Positions 52,101-64,000 of a stretch of DNA of 64,000 nt are shown here, in pieces. The notes under the pieces are model-generated. The model worked only from the letters and a program-made list of their open reading frames with translations, had not been told where the DNA came from and did no database searches. Both the position numbers and the translations under genes were made by a program. The stretch is from Oryzias latipes (taxonomy: Eukaryota; Chordata; Actinopteri; Beloniformes; Adrianichthyidae). Within the stretch, counting starts at the first letter, position 1. Every line of letters begins with the position of its first letter. Location of the stretch: the NCBI RefSeq assembly GCF_002234675.1, contig NC_019864.2:13471582-13535581 (forward strand), given 5' to 3'.

Positions 52101-54008
52101 ATACAAAGGAAGTTTGAAATTATTATAGGATGGCTGCATGACCCATGGCTTGGCAGTCAATTTTTTTTGACAAAGTTTGAAACTTGACAATTTTCTAATT
52201 TTCGAACAAAATGGTAATAGAAACCTTTTATTCAACCGATCTTTACAAAATTTCACTCGCCACCACCTTTGACCTTTGACGTTTGGAAGAGGCCTCCATC
52301 TTGAATTTAAAAAAAAAATCAACTTTAGTACCAGCTACAAATTTAAATTCCACTTAGTAATTTTAATGAATCATCTCCCACGTCCTTGAGCATCATTGGG
52401 AATCTGCTTGAGAAAAAATTTTGGAATTAGAAGTTGTTGATTTTGAACGGCGTTAGAGTGGCGAGCTCGCAAAAGTGGCATTTCCTTGTTGTTTGCATAT
52501 TTTTTACCAGAATACTGTAAAAATGTAATAGGTTTTTGGAAAAACATAACTAACAGCCCATCAGGGATGCTCTCATTGGAAAAGGAAAATTTGACGGTGC
52601 TAATAAATATTTTCTTTTTTTTTTCTAAAAATAATTTTTATCTGAATGTTTGCTTTTACAGAGTGTTTCACTAGTTAGAACCTAAAAAAGAAAAACGTCC
52701 ATCTCTTACAGAGACCTACAAATAGCAGGTATTTGAAAGCACACACCATCACATGCACAAAAAAGCACACACCATCACATGCACAATCTTCTAACCAGTA
52801 AAATAGAAGGACTTTGAGAACTCAAGCACAGCTTTTTTTTACAGATGAAAAACATGCACCAACCCTTGAAAATTCATCTGTTTTGCAATTAAATTTTCGT
52901 GTTTGTTTTTTTTACTAAAACTTTTAGTTTGACCTTGAATCTTATTTTTTTATATGTTTTTCCATCATGAAGAAATGAAACACTGTTGTGGTGGTGGAAG
53001 CATCATGATTTGTATTTATTCTCTTGCCAATTACATGACAGATTTAATTAAATTCAGTCAAACACAAATGTCCCTATATGTCAAATTATTTTAATGGGAT
53101 AATAATTTTAAAAGTTAAATTAACTATTATTACTAAGAAAAGGTATTGTTATCTCCAGGGTAATACAAAAATATCTGATCAGATATTTGCTCTCTCTATA
53201 TACGTAGATTCATTTCTGGGGAGTTTTCTCCACATTTTGACCTGAAAACTATATTTACTGTAGGGCTAATTACCCTTTCATGGTTCTTATCCTGTGAGCT
53301 GCTGCCAGTATTTAAAATCCTTTCCTGCAGAGCATGAGTCAGTGTTGTTCTGGGAATGAAAATATGCTATTTGCTTTTGCAGTAAAAAGATAAACAGAGT
53401 TGAGTCTATAACATGGAGCAACAATACAGGAGTTGATTCATCCTGCAGTGACTGTGTACCTATTTCTGTAGGGATAACAAGCATGCTGTGTTGAGGGTTG
53501 AGGTATTAGTGCATTCAGATAAACAGACTTGACAGAGTCAGGATGCAGCAGCTTCACTGAAGAGGTCAAGAGGTCTCAATAGTTTTTTTTAAATGCATTT
53601 GTGTCGTCTTCAATTACTCCTTTATTAGTAATTTTATGCAATGCTGCAGTGAAATAACATAAACAAAACATGAACTTTGGATTGTCACATATCAATAAAC
53701 TAAGAAGAAAACCAAATACAAGCACAGAGATAAAGAAAAGTGTGTTTGCTAGATCTTTTCTTTGTCATGCATTCAAAGGATAAGACACAGAACTGTGTTT
53801 GTGGTTTGTGTCCATTAGAACCTCTTTCTCTGAAATGGAAGCATAGTTAAAAATGTAAATATGTGTATTCTTTTGTGTGTCTTGATGTATCATGTTGTTC
53901 TTTTTCATAGTATTTAAGGATCTGCTGAACCAGGTGGATGGAGCAGCAGGAGACTTCCACTTTGCCGATGCCCCCTTCAGAAATATACCATTGACTCTTA
54001 TAAAGTGA
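49195..54008 (+). CDS. Weak candidate: two-exon small gene of unknown function
   Basis: A TATA-like ggataaaaggg (about 49214-49224) is followed by a GC-richer leader and a strong splice donor (cag|gtaagt, 49420). A strong acceptor (ttctttttcatag) ends at 53910. From the ATG at 49362 the first exon (49362-49419) joins in phase to 53911-54008, giving a 51-residue product that begins MAGFQPGRGRVARKGPF and contains FKDLLNQVDGAAGDFHFADA before a stop. An ATG in another frame at 49342 precedes it and does not join in phase. I do not recognise the sequence. It could be a real short gene, the start of a longer gene with unseen exons, or chance. The intron holds MITE copy G. Confidence 0.22.
49764..50318 (-). 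mobile_element. TTAA-type MITE, copy G (most complete)
   Basis: This is the reference copy in the window: TTAAAGTCCCACTCCAATC on the left and ttggagtgggtctttaa on the right form inverted ends that include TTAA. It is about 555 bp with no coding capacity. Confidence 0.75.
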
Positions 54009-54520
54009 ACCTAATGAAGGTTCTGTACCTTTTCACAAGTCATACCTGTCATAAAAACTCATACACCATCTTTTTTTTTGCTTGAAATAAGCCACAATTG
54101 TTTTTTTTCCACCCATGTTTTTGACTAACTTGCAGTGACCTACCTAAATGCACATCATTCATTTTGTTTTACCATATGACAGGTTTCCAGTTTGTGTATT
54201 GACCTACCCTCAGAAACTGATTTCATTTGGTGACATAGATGTTTGTAGTTTTTCCTCTAGCACCACATGAATTCAGTGTTCTTATGGTGGACAAGCAGCC
54301 CATACAGTATAAACTATGAACAGTTAAAAAGTAGATCATAAAGGACTTCTCACAGTTGTGGTCCTATTGCTTATTTTTGTTCATTTGCATTTTAACTAGA
54401 AAAAAAACCAACGCAAATCTTGTTCTGTTTTTGTTGAGCAGGCTGTGTGTGTCTTTTAGACAGATCAGAAAATTATTCTAACTTCCAGTTATGGTGACTC
54501 ATATTTGAGTCAGCTCCTCC
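50319..54520. other. Intergenic DNA without recognised gene
   Basis: This is AT-rich sequence with CA/CACACA repeats at about 51975-52018 and a 26-bp tandem duplication at 52736-52786. Apart from the weak candidate exon at 53911-54008 no coding sequence is supported. Confidence 0.5.
52736..52786. repeat. 26-bp-period tandem duplication
   Basis: The 25-mer beginning AAAGCACACACCATCACATG occurs twice without change, at 52736-52760 and 52762-52786. The identity suggests a recent replication-slippage event. Confidence 0.8.
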
Positions 54521-54526
54521 GGTGTG

Positions 54527-54745
54527 GGGCTGCACGGTGGTGCAGTGCTTTCACAGCAAGATGGTCGTGGTTTGCATGTTGCCCAAGGTGTGATTGTGTG
54601 GCCCTGCAAAAGACTTCACCTGCAACAGGGGAAGGTGGGGAACACCACACCTTCATCTAACAGTGGCCTGGTTGGCTCAAGCTACCCTCTGACCCTAAAA
54701 GGGATTCAGAGGGTTCCGAAGATTGATGGATGGATGGATGCGCCT
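54527..54745 (+). repeat. tRNA-like SINE-type repeat with GATG tail
   Basis: It begins ggggctgcacggtggtgcagtg, passes through cacagcaagatggtcgtggtttgcatg, and ends in (GATG)n at about 54726-54740. This is the plus-strand version of the family whose fragments lie at 25145, 27597, 28003 and 33545. Confidence 0.6.
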
Positions 54746-55929
54746 GTGTGCAGGAAGAAGCTCTGGGCTTCAGGACTTTTTGCTGGCCTGAGGCTTGTTC
54801 AACGTTCATTTTAATAAATCGCAGCATAAAAGCTACTTTGTTAACTATGACACCAATTTTCTTCATCATAGCATTTTATATCATTTAAATCTATTGGTGG
54901 ATCCCCTACTTACCATCATCATTGTAGGCAAAATAAAACCACATAAAACTATGAAAGAAGACAATGTTAGATTTTTTTCAAACAGTTTGTAGGCAAAAAA
55001 AATTGATTTTATATGGTACCACTTCTAAAGAGATTGTATCTTGGAAAAACTGCTGAGAAAGCCATGAGAAAAAATTTTATTTCTGTGTTTGTGTTCTGAA
55101 ATGTTTGATGCTCTAAGTGGATTTTACTTTACAACAAAGGGAAATTGTGTTAAGTACACACAAAATCCAAAACCTTTTTTGCAAATGTCAAAAAATAAAA
55201 AGACATAACTTTAGTCGCCAGTCTCATTGTTTGCAGGGTTTTATCACATTTCAAAAGAGTTCTGCTTAGGTCTTGTTAGAATTTCTTACAAGTATTTACC
55301 ATGTGGACGCTATATTGGAACTATCAAGAACCTAATGAATTGATCTGTCATTTTTGTGGCAGCTACTGAAATTGTATTGTCAGTTCCTCCATTTTTGTAT
55401 TTCTTTTTTCAATCTGTCTTAATGTTTGCTAATAAAGGTGACTAACAGGATGATGTGGGTGTTTTCATGTATTAATGGGAGTTTTAACCACATACCCTGA
55501 AGAACTAGTGAAAAAATGATTATATTATGGATTATGTGCATGCATTTAACCCATCTGAAAAAATAGGATCCATGCTCTGAAATAGTACAAAAAATAACTT
55601 GTGAACCGCAATAGAGCACAAATAGGTGAACAATTAAAGACGTTTATGTGTGATGGGGGTTATTTTAGTCTTGAAAGTAATTTCTTCGGGTGGTACAGCC
55701 TTTCTTGATTTCTTACAACCTTTTCTGTGTGATTGAAAGCAGTACTGGAACACTCTGTGGTTCCAAATGTATGTGAGCTTTAGCTGGAAAATAATATTTT
55801 GTTTCAAAAAGAGCAAGAAAAGGGCAATTAATAATGAAAGAGACTGACGGTTAAAAATCTGGAAATGTGAGTCTTTCGTTTAAAGAGAGTCAAAGTCTCA
55901 GTGAAAACTGATTTTTTTAATACTTTTTT

Positions 55930-56230
55930 TACTTTCAAAAGTTGCTCAGAAAACAGAAAGAAACCCAGACAAGAGGAGGTCTGGCAGACCCAAAGTCACA
56001 GTTGAATCAGACGATACGTTTGTGAGAGTGAACGCCTGAATAATAGATGGATTATGGGGGCAACAGGTTTAAAAACAGGTTGAGGAAAGCCGAAACTGTA
56101 GGGATGACAAAACAAGTTGCAGTAAGAACTACATTGCTGAAGAGTCAGATAAGACAAAAAATGTGGCATTCAACATTCAGCATTAGCATTACAGCATTCA
56201 ACCAATAAAATAAAAAAAAGTTTACTGTCC
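55930..56230 (+). mobile_element. Tc1/mariner transposase remnant
   Basis: The translation around 55975-56040 reads RRSGRPKVTVESDDTFVRVNA, matching the DNA-binding region (GRPKVTSESDDRFLRVN-type) of fish Tc1 transposases. A frame-broken tail resembles the section after it (ttatgggggcaacaggt). Stops interrupt the frame soon after VNA, and neither inverted terminal repeat is recognised, so this is a dead internal fragment. Confidence 0.7.
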
Positions 56231-56826
56231 TCTGTCCCTCTCACAGAGCCTATCTGAACCCCCCATCTATGTCAAAACCCCCTGAGGACAAATGAACAAG
56301 ATGGTAAACGTGAATTCATAGAGTGAAAGCAAAGCAGCCGCAAGTACCAACAAGCATTTTTAAAAGGTCCTACAGAGGACTTGAAAGAAATCTCTAAAAG
56401 AAGATTTTATTTTTTTTGAAGAAGGAACTTTTAAAAAGATAGTGCTCAGGTGCAAAATCACACCTACAAGTCAAGTTAGGTCGTTTATGTGTCACAGATA
56501 ATTTTGCTAAAAATAGACCCCTGCACTATCTGGAGACCCTATTTTTAAGTTTTCGAGGGAACAGGAAGTATTGAGTTTGATTCTGATGCATTTCAGTCTT
56601 TTGAGAATATGCCCCTCCCACATGCCGTTTGGCCTCTCCTGATTGGTCGATTTCCAACAATCCGCCATATTCAAACTTCCGCTGTTTGGTGTGTGGACTG
56701 TCATCGATCTTTTTACTTTCTATTTTGCTCATCAAACCAATTAATTGAGTTCATTTTAAAGCTTTTTCAGAAATCATATTGGTTAAAAATCGACTGAGTT
56801 TATTTTAGAACGAAGACTCCCGGAAA
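56230..56826 (+). promoter_or_regulatory. net1 upstream region
   Basis: The stretch just before the net1 ATG is richer in CpG than the DNA upstream. An inverted CCAAT box lies at about 56638-56650 (tcctgattggtcg). No TATA box is evident. 56230-56500 shows nothing recognisable. Confidence 0.5.
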
Positions 56827-59800
56827 ATGGACGATACTGACGATATTTGCCCGAGGACGGTGGAAAACAATAAGCGCACACTGCGCAAAATGTCAACGAG
56901 AACGTCTACTACGAGTATCATCAGCGCTGCTGAGTCCTCTCCTCCAAAACCGAGAAGCAACTCAAAGAAGTATGTCAACGTGAAACATAAAAATGTCTCT
57001 ATTGGTGGAACTTTGCGGAATAATTTCACTTAAACAACGCATTTACAACGAGATAAGCGGCATGACTGAGAGTGAAGCATTAACGAATGATGCATTCAAG
57101 TGCACCTCGAAAATTACGGGGTTTTTTGCACTTTACCCTCTTAGGATTGCATTTTTGCTATCCTACCTTTCTGTGGTTTAAAAGTAATAGGTGCGGAGGT
57201 ATATACCTCAAAAGTTTATTGTAGGCAATAAACAATAGAGCTTGTTGTTAAAGGTATTTTGTAATTTTTTTTTAAATCGGAACCGTCCGAACGGAAACAG
57301 AAAACATTGCATTTAAAACCGGTAAAAGCATTTGTATCATGTTTTCTTAATTAAACGTACACATTGACATACATATAATATTTCATTGTTTATTTACTTT
57401 TATTGTGCTTCTCTCATGATCATCATTCAATTAAAGCTCAGTTGGAAGTGAATGGAAAGCAGCTTGTAAACAATGCTATCGGGATCTAATATCTGTGCAT
57501 TTTCAAATGCTTGCAAACCTTTTAAAGGTGCAACGAACATATGTATAAATGTTGATTTAGCTGTTTCTGCACATTAGACACGTATTGCTCAGATGGTAGA
57601 GAAATATTCTCATCGGTATAAACCATGCTGATGCTCCTCATGTGATGAACACCATTACTGTACTACATAGTACTGTGTGGTTGAGATCAGAACTTTTGTT
57701 ATTTTAAAATACAATTACAAAACATCCTGAAAATAATATTTATCTCTTGTGTTTATATGTCTTTATGTCATACTCTGAAACCATTGATCTTGTCAGTGTT
57801 ATAAAAAAGTCAAATAACTCATCAAACGTCTTGTCTTCACCATCTGTCTTGGATCCTGTAGACCTCCACTTCAGAGAGGCAGCTCCTTTACATTTCTCAC
57901 ACCGGGGACTCCATGGGACTTCACTCTGGTGAGTTCACAATACGGCACCACCACAGTGGACCCAGAGCTTCACCATATCTGCAAATCAGATGCAGAGTGG
58001 CATGTGGCAATTCTTCCAAACAAGCTGAAACGTGGAATCAATATACACATTCAAATCTGGAGCAGTTTGTCTGAATAAATATGCAGGTGTTTCTATGGTC
58101 TGTGCATTTTTATCTGAAGTAACCAGTGTTTTTTTTTGTTACACCACTCCAGAAAAGAAAGCGCAAAGAGAAAGACGATGACACCATCAGTCTGTCCAGC
58201 TTCGACCTCAAGGTGGGACCTCCTACTCTTGTCTACCCCATGTGTAGCAAGCACCTGTGAATGTATCCTCGCAGTCGACTTTATTCCCTCTGCATGACTC
58301 AGGTCCTCACCACAGAGAGCCATGAGTGTTAGAAGTGTGTGAGCTCAGGATAATCACTTAAACTGGCACAACCACTCATGACGGTAGATCTGGCCTCTTG
58401 TGTCTCTAAGCATGCTCGGTGGCTTTGTCATTTATCTGATAATGGATTCAGACAGTATGGAAGCTAATTCCAACACAGCATATAGTAGCCACAAAAAATC
58501 ATTTAAAATCCCACTCCAATCATCTTTTGAGCTATTTTAAAAGCATTCCCAGTGGTCATTTAATTATGATTATGCTGTTTTTAGCCAAACCAAATAACCT
58601 GCGCAATTTTTTAGGACACAGTTTCTGCAGAGCAGCAGTAGTTCATTACAAATTCACATCTAAGTTGTTGGCAGGACTATTATGCGGAGCAACACCACCC
58701 CCCTTCCCCTCCCCATAGTGGAGTGGAGCAGGGAGCTTATAGCCCACCCAGTGTATGTCCTATATTCCAAATAAGCTCTTTCTCCAACAGCAGTTTTTCA
58801 TCTGTTCCTGATTCACAAACAATTTGAATAAAGAAATACCCAGAAATGCAATTTTAAGCCTAACTTTGTTTTCATCATCCCTCATGAGAAAAATGGCACA
58901 AGAACATGTTAAAAAAAAAACACCAGTTCCATCACAGTGGGTCTTTAAAAATGATTCATGTGGTGATTAATTCATATAACCTGTACTTTACTCTATTATT
59001 CAGGAACCCAGTAACAAGCGTGTTCGACCGCTGGCCAAAGTTTCATCCCTCGTTAATCTGATGTCGCCCTCAAAGAACGGAGCAGTGCGGCGCTTTGGTC
59101 AGACCATTCAGGTACACTGATTCTAAGCCCTCACAAATGTCTTAAATTGTAGGGTTTTTTTATGATTTTTGTAGTAAAATGTTCACATGTGTGTATTTTT
59201 CTAGTCATTGCGCGCTGATACCAAGTCACCGGGGACAACTCTGAAAGGCAACAGCAGATCTTCAGGTCCAACTCCCACGAAACGAAGAAACAGCACTTTG
59301 TGGTCGGAGACGCTGGACATCCATCAGAAGAGCACCTTCTCTACCAAAGAGATCAAGAGACAGGAGGTTGTTGGCTTCAGGTTCAGTTAAGAGACGTCTT
59401 TGAACAAAGCTAACAAGTAACTCCCTTTGTGCTTTTATTTTTTTAGGCAATTTATGAACTTTTCAGAGGGGAGCAGGACCTCATTGAGGATCTTCAGCTT
59501 GCGCGAAAGGCAGGAAAAACCGAACACCCCAAATCATGCAAAGCAAACCACCATTGCATCTTTGTTGACTTTGTGGTCTGCACGTCTCTCGTTTAGGCAT
59601 ACCATGACCCCATGCTGAAACTGTCCATCATGACAGAGGAGGAGCTAGCTCACATTTTTGGTGACCTGGATGCTTACATCCCTTTACATGAAGGTACGTT
59701 TTCTGCCGTTGGCTTTTGTAAAATCCAGTTTTGATGCTAACTCCTGCGTTCACCGGCAGACTTATTGATTAAGCTAACAGAGGAAACTGGCTCGGATGGA

Positions 59801-62800
59801 ACCGTAGCTCAGATTGGGCAAATAGTAATAGACTGGGTAAGTACGAACTGACAGTTTTAGGTAGCAGTAAAATAATCCTATTGATTGATTTTTGTATTTT
59901 AAAAACTCCCCAAACATGCCTTCCCAGCTGCCTGGCTTGAACGCCTATAGAAACTACTGCAGCAACCAGCTGGCAGCCAAAGCGCTGCTGGACCAGAAGA
60001 AACAGGACAGACGGGTCCAGGACTTTCTGCAGCGCTGTCTTGAGTCCCCCTTTAGCAGGAAGTTGGACCTTTGGAGCTTCCTTGACATTCCACGTTCACG
60101 CCTGGTGAAATATCCGCTGTTGCTGCGGGAAATCCTCAGACATACGCCTCCCGATCACCCAGATGTGACCAGCCTGGAGAAAGCAGTATGTTCCACCATT
60201 TTTCTTTCATTTTGAATGATATTTTTTGGTCCTTTTACTAATGTTTATTATTATGTTATCCAGATCGCAATAATCCAGGAGATTCTGTCAGACATCAACG
60301 TGAGAAAGGGAGAGTCTGAATGCCAGTATTACATAGATAAGTTGGAGTATCTGGATGAGAAGCAGCGGGACCCTCTCATTGATAACTGCAAGACGCTGCT
60401 GTGTCACGGCGAGCTGCGCACAAAGAGTGGTTCGGTAGGGGGCTTTCCTATTATCTTTTGATTTCTGTGAAAACTTTTTTTTCTTTTGCTAACTTCTGCT
60501 ACCTCCTTTCCTGTTTTCAGAGGCTACACGTATTTCTCTTCTCTGAGCTGCTGGTTCTGACCCGACCAGTAACCCGAAACGACAAGAGCTGCTTCCAGGT
60601 GTGCCGTCGGCCCATTCCTGTGAAAGATCTGGCTCTGGAAGACCTGCAGGATGGAGAGATCCGCATGGGGGGGTCCTTCAGAGGGGCCTTTACCAACGGA
60701 GAAAAGGGTGAGCTGAGCTGCACTCCGCCTGAATTATAATGCCGGTTTTCTCCTAAATGCTTAATCGAAAGAATTAACTTCTGCGGTCTGCACAAACATC
60801 TTTGAGTCTTTGTCACATTTGAGACAACGTTTTGTCTTTAAAAATGTTTAAAAAAGTAATTTTTTGATTGATATAAATATAAGTAATCTTTTCTTAAGAT
60901 GACGTTCACACCACATGTGATTCAGACTAACTTTTGGGTATTACTGCGTACTGTAGGATTGTTTTTCAGATCTTATCAACCTTTGAAAGTCATTGTAAGT
61001 TCCGCAAACCTTTTAGACTGAAAATGCCTGTTATGTCAGAGGACAAAATAATGATTACCTTCAGAAGTACAAAAAAATCAAATTAGGATTGAAGTATGTC
61101 TTTGTTTCTTCAGTGATTAAGTAAAGCTACACAAACACCAACGTTTCCACAGATTAGTTCTTAATAAAAATCACATTTATTCCTCTAACTGCAACTTTAA
61201 GATTGTTCTACAGTTCTTACATTTACATTCCAATGAAAATGGTGTTTTTAGCATGTTCCTGTGGTATTTTTCTCACGATGGGGGATATGAAAGAGGAAAA
61301 TGAACCTTAAAATTGCATTTCTGAGTATTTCTTTATTCAAATCGTGGGGAACAGACAGACAAAAAATGCAGGTGGAGCTACAGTCAGTGGGCCACAACAT
61401 CTCTGCTCTGCTCCATTCTGATGCATCCACTTCCACACATCTTCGTTTTCCTCGTCTGAGCTGGCATCTGATGCAAAACTGTATGACTGGAGAGCTCTGA
61501 CATTGTTAACCTAATGTTAGGTTGGTGTTGTAGCTAGCTGGAAGCTAGCGGGACAGCTTGTAATATGACAGGTGATGGGAAGTGGGGTGGGGTTACCCTA
61601 CGCCAACAGTTCCGCCCACAACTCAGAGGCGCATTTCTACTAAACTACTGCCACTTTGCAAAAACTATGTCCATGATTTTGGCTAAAAACGGCATAATCA
61701 TAATTAGAAGACCACTGGAAACGCTTTGAAAATAAATGAAAAGATGATTGGAGTGGGACTTTAAACAAACGTGCATTCACTCAGACTTTTTGTTCCTAAT
61801 CTCCAAGAAGCTATCACTCCAGATAATCTTTGTAATGGGACTAAAAGTCAAACTTTTTACCTCAGTCATCGTTGTTAGGCTAATCTTTAACATATTTCTG
61901 TTTTTACATGCAAACTGCAGAACCTCTTTTGTATGTCGAGACTAAATGATGCAAAAGATAAGTGAATGATTTGACAATGTTTGTAAAAAGGAAGCAATAA
62001 ACTATGATAGCATTTTTGATTTTAGAAAGATGTTGCCACTGGCATTAAAATTAGAAGATATTTGATTGCAATTCTGCATGTTAAACAGGAGTGAACAGAA
62101 CATTTTACTTGGGTATAAAGGTTAAAAATAACAACAGTGGAATATTCTAGTAAGACGATACACTCTAAGTGGAGAAGTTTTGAAAGATAATAGCGGTATA
62201 GAAACATTTTCCTGTTGGTTTAGGTTTTTGTTTCTGTCTTTCTCTGCCTCTGGTTTTGGTGAACTGTTAAAATAGTTATCTGCTCTCTCAATCTTCTACT
62301 TGTGGTGCGAGGCAGGAAGTCTATGTTTGAAGGAGCTTTTTCACAGAAAACAGTAAAATAATTTTTATGACAGCAAAATAAGCCATGTTTAAGTTAAATC
62401 TTGGCTCAGAAATTAAATAAAAACAGCTTTTACCTGAAATATAATCATAGTGGGCTCAGTAAAATAAGATATTAAATATATGCTATTGAAATTGTATGTT
62501 TACAGAGACGAGGAAGGTTTAGTGATTTTGCTTGTTTGTTCAGAAATCACTTTAATTTTGGCCCATAAATATTAATGTATGACATGACGCAGTTTCACAT
62601 CATCTGAACTCCCCCTTCCTGTCTGTGTTTCTAGCTAAGAATGTTTTCCGAGTGAGCTCCATGGATGCTTCCCACTGCCAGTCCCACACCCTGCATGTCA
62701 GCGATGTTTACCACAAGCAGCAGTGGCTCAACTGCCTACGCACGGCGATAGCCCAACAGCAAGGGGCCTCGCCTGATGTCCAGGAGGGGGAAGCCGTCCC

Positions 62801-62957
62801 GGCAAAGCGCCGCTCCGCTGCCAGGATCTGCGATGTAAATACAGACGAGAACTGTCCACCCGCCTCAGGTCCCAAACTCAGACGTCAGACGCTCTCCAAA
62901 AGCAGACTGGACCAGAAGTTACACGAGTCACAGAAGAGAAAGGAAACTAAAGTTTAA
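56827..62957 (+). CDS. net1: Neuroepithelial cell-transforming gene 1 protein, RhoA guanine exchange factor
   Basis: NET1 exchanges GDP for GTP on RhoA/RhoB and shuttles between nucleus and cytosol. Twelve coding exons join in phase: 56827-56969, 57862-57928, 58153-58212, 59004-59111, 59205-59366, 59447-59509, 59597-59693, 59760-59836, 59928-60185, 60264-60434, 60521-60707 and 62635-62957, giving 571 residues (human 596). RGSSFTFLTPG, the basic KRKRKEKDDD and EPSNKRVRPL nuclear-localisation region (about 71-98) match NET1, not ARHGEF3. The DH domain spans about 178-357 (VQDFLQRCLESPFSRKLDLW inside) and the PH domain about 390-505. The end KRKETKV keeps a PDZ-binding type ETxV. Intron 6 (59510-59596) begins with GC. 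A NET1A-type alternative first exon was not found. Confidence 0.96.
58503..58948 (-). mobile_element. TTAA-type MITE, copy H
   Basis: Starts TTAAAATCCCACTCCAATC and ends agtgggtctttaa; slightly shorter than copy G. It lies in net1 intron 3, the place where an alternative first exon would be expected. Confidence 0.7.
61226..61764 (+). mobile_element. TTAA-type MITE, copy C
   Basis: Same orientation as copies A and B; the right end gattggagtgggactttaa is well kept and the left end is worn. It lies in the large last intron of net1. Confidence 0.7.
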
Positions 62958-64000
62958 GTGTTTACTCTTTACAAGACCTATGCTTCCAAATATTCTTTTT
63001 CCTTATCAGTAAGTTTTAAAGCAGCCAATTTGTATTTTGCTGTATCTTTCTAGCTGCACTGAAAATCCGTTTCAATCATCTCCGTCCTGATGGATACGAA
63101 GTGTTTCTGCTTCAATTGTGTTAATAGTTTACAAAAAGCAAAAGATGCCACTTGCCAGTCTGTGTAATCCAGTTACACGTGTGTAAAATTAGTATCTCGT
63201 GTGTGTTAACAATTTTTATACCACTTGTAGTGTTTATGTTTTACATTTATTCCATGATGTGTTTTTTTTAACCAATTTGGTAAATGTACAATCATGTATA
63301 ATGTTAACAGGGCTGAAATAAGGAAGTTGAGGTGTTGCAACATCTGTGTTTCCCTAAAAAAGAAAAGCCCCTGAGTGACACAGCTCTAAAAAATGTTCAG
63401 ATTTAATTCAGGATTATGAGTGAAATTCAACTGAAAAGTCTGACTCCAGACATGAAATAAGTACAAACATTTTTTACAAGTATGTATTTAGCAAAAATGT
63501 GTTGGTAAAAGGAAAAAAAAGAGAAGTAAAGCACTGTTTACTCTGTTGTACTAAGTTTAACTGTCTGTGTGGGTTTTTTTTATTGCAGCAAACATACCTT
63601 TGACTTGATTCTGACAACTCAGTCACTTACCTCCTGCTATTTTTTTCTGCTTTTCAGCTCTGTGTCACAACACTTTTAAAACAGACCAACCACATTAGCA
63701 GCTGCTCTTCTTTTAAATCCAAATGACACGTCTTTTTAAACTCGGAATGAAAAGTTAACAAATATGGAGCACAATTTCTGTTTTATGTGTAAAAAAGTTT
63801 AAAACTGGTGAAATAAAATGTTCATGTTCTCATAAAATCAGAGCTAAGACTACTGCTTTTTATGGCTTTTAACCCTTAGCATAACTTAGTAAGTAGCCTG
63901 CACCTGAAGTTTATATTATTAAGTATAATTGAGTATAAGTACAGCATGTCCACTATAGACCATGTACATGTAGTACTGTATACTAACTGAATACTTCCTC
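62958..64000 (+). other. net1 3' UTR and downstream flank
   Basis: After the net1 stop the sequence is AT-rich with no coding potential that I recognise. AATAAA at 63812-63817 is the best polyA candidate, which would give a 3' UTR of about 0.9 kb. Confidence 0.5.

Noticed and set aside
58213-59003. Search for a NET1A-type alternative first exon
   Set aside because: No start codon followed by a matching peptide and donor was found; the interval is mostly MITE copy H.

Overview
The window is nuclear DNA from a ray-finned (teleost) fish. The coding exons match vertebrate gene families closely, introns are short to moderate, and the spaces between genes hold teleost-type repeats: hAT and piggyBac MITEs, Tc1 remains, an RLE-type LINE fragment, an RTE tail and tRNA-like SINE modules. 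I cannot name the species.

Seven protein-coding genes can be traced exon by exon with in-phase splice joins. They are tmpo/LAP2 (+, 12171-14754), lactate dehydrogenase B (+, 18137-24099), spexin (-, 24979-26608), golt1b (-, 29343-32821), slc35b4 (+, 34157-37961), a MIC19/MIC25-type MICOS subunit best placed with chchd3 (+, 39521-44238), and the RhoA exchange factor net1 (+, 56827-62957). Each reconstructed protein ends at a normal stop. Lengths are 366, 334, 97, 138, 330, 529 and 571 residues.

Layout: 1-11.7 kb is gene-poor, with one MITE and a LINE fragment. 11.7-24.4 kb holds tmpo and ldhb in tandem. ldhb and spx converge tail to tail around a G-rich tract. spx and golt1b share the minus strand, as neighbours of LDHB do in tetrapods; gys2, which I recall lying between SPX and LDHB in human, is not seen. 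golt1b and slc35b4 diverge across a 1.3-kb gap. The MICOS gene follows slc35b4, then 12.6 kb of repeats with one weak candidate small gene, then net1.

The genes have no shared pathway: nuclear lamina, glycolysis, peptide hormone, Golgi traffic, nucleotide-sugar transport, mitochondrial cristae and Rho signalling. What links them is chromosomal history. The most interesting points are the short spexin gene with an altered processing site (Gly-His-Arg), a GC-AG intron in net1, a 296-codon low-complexity exon and a 15-nt microexon in the MICOS gene, and at least eight copies of one TTAA-flanked MITE family. I see no wholly new biological system here.
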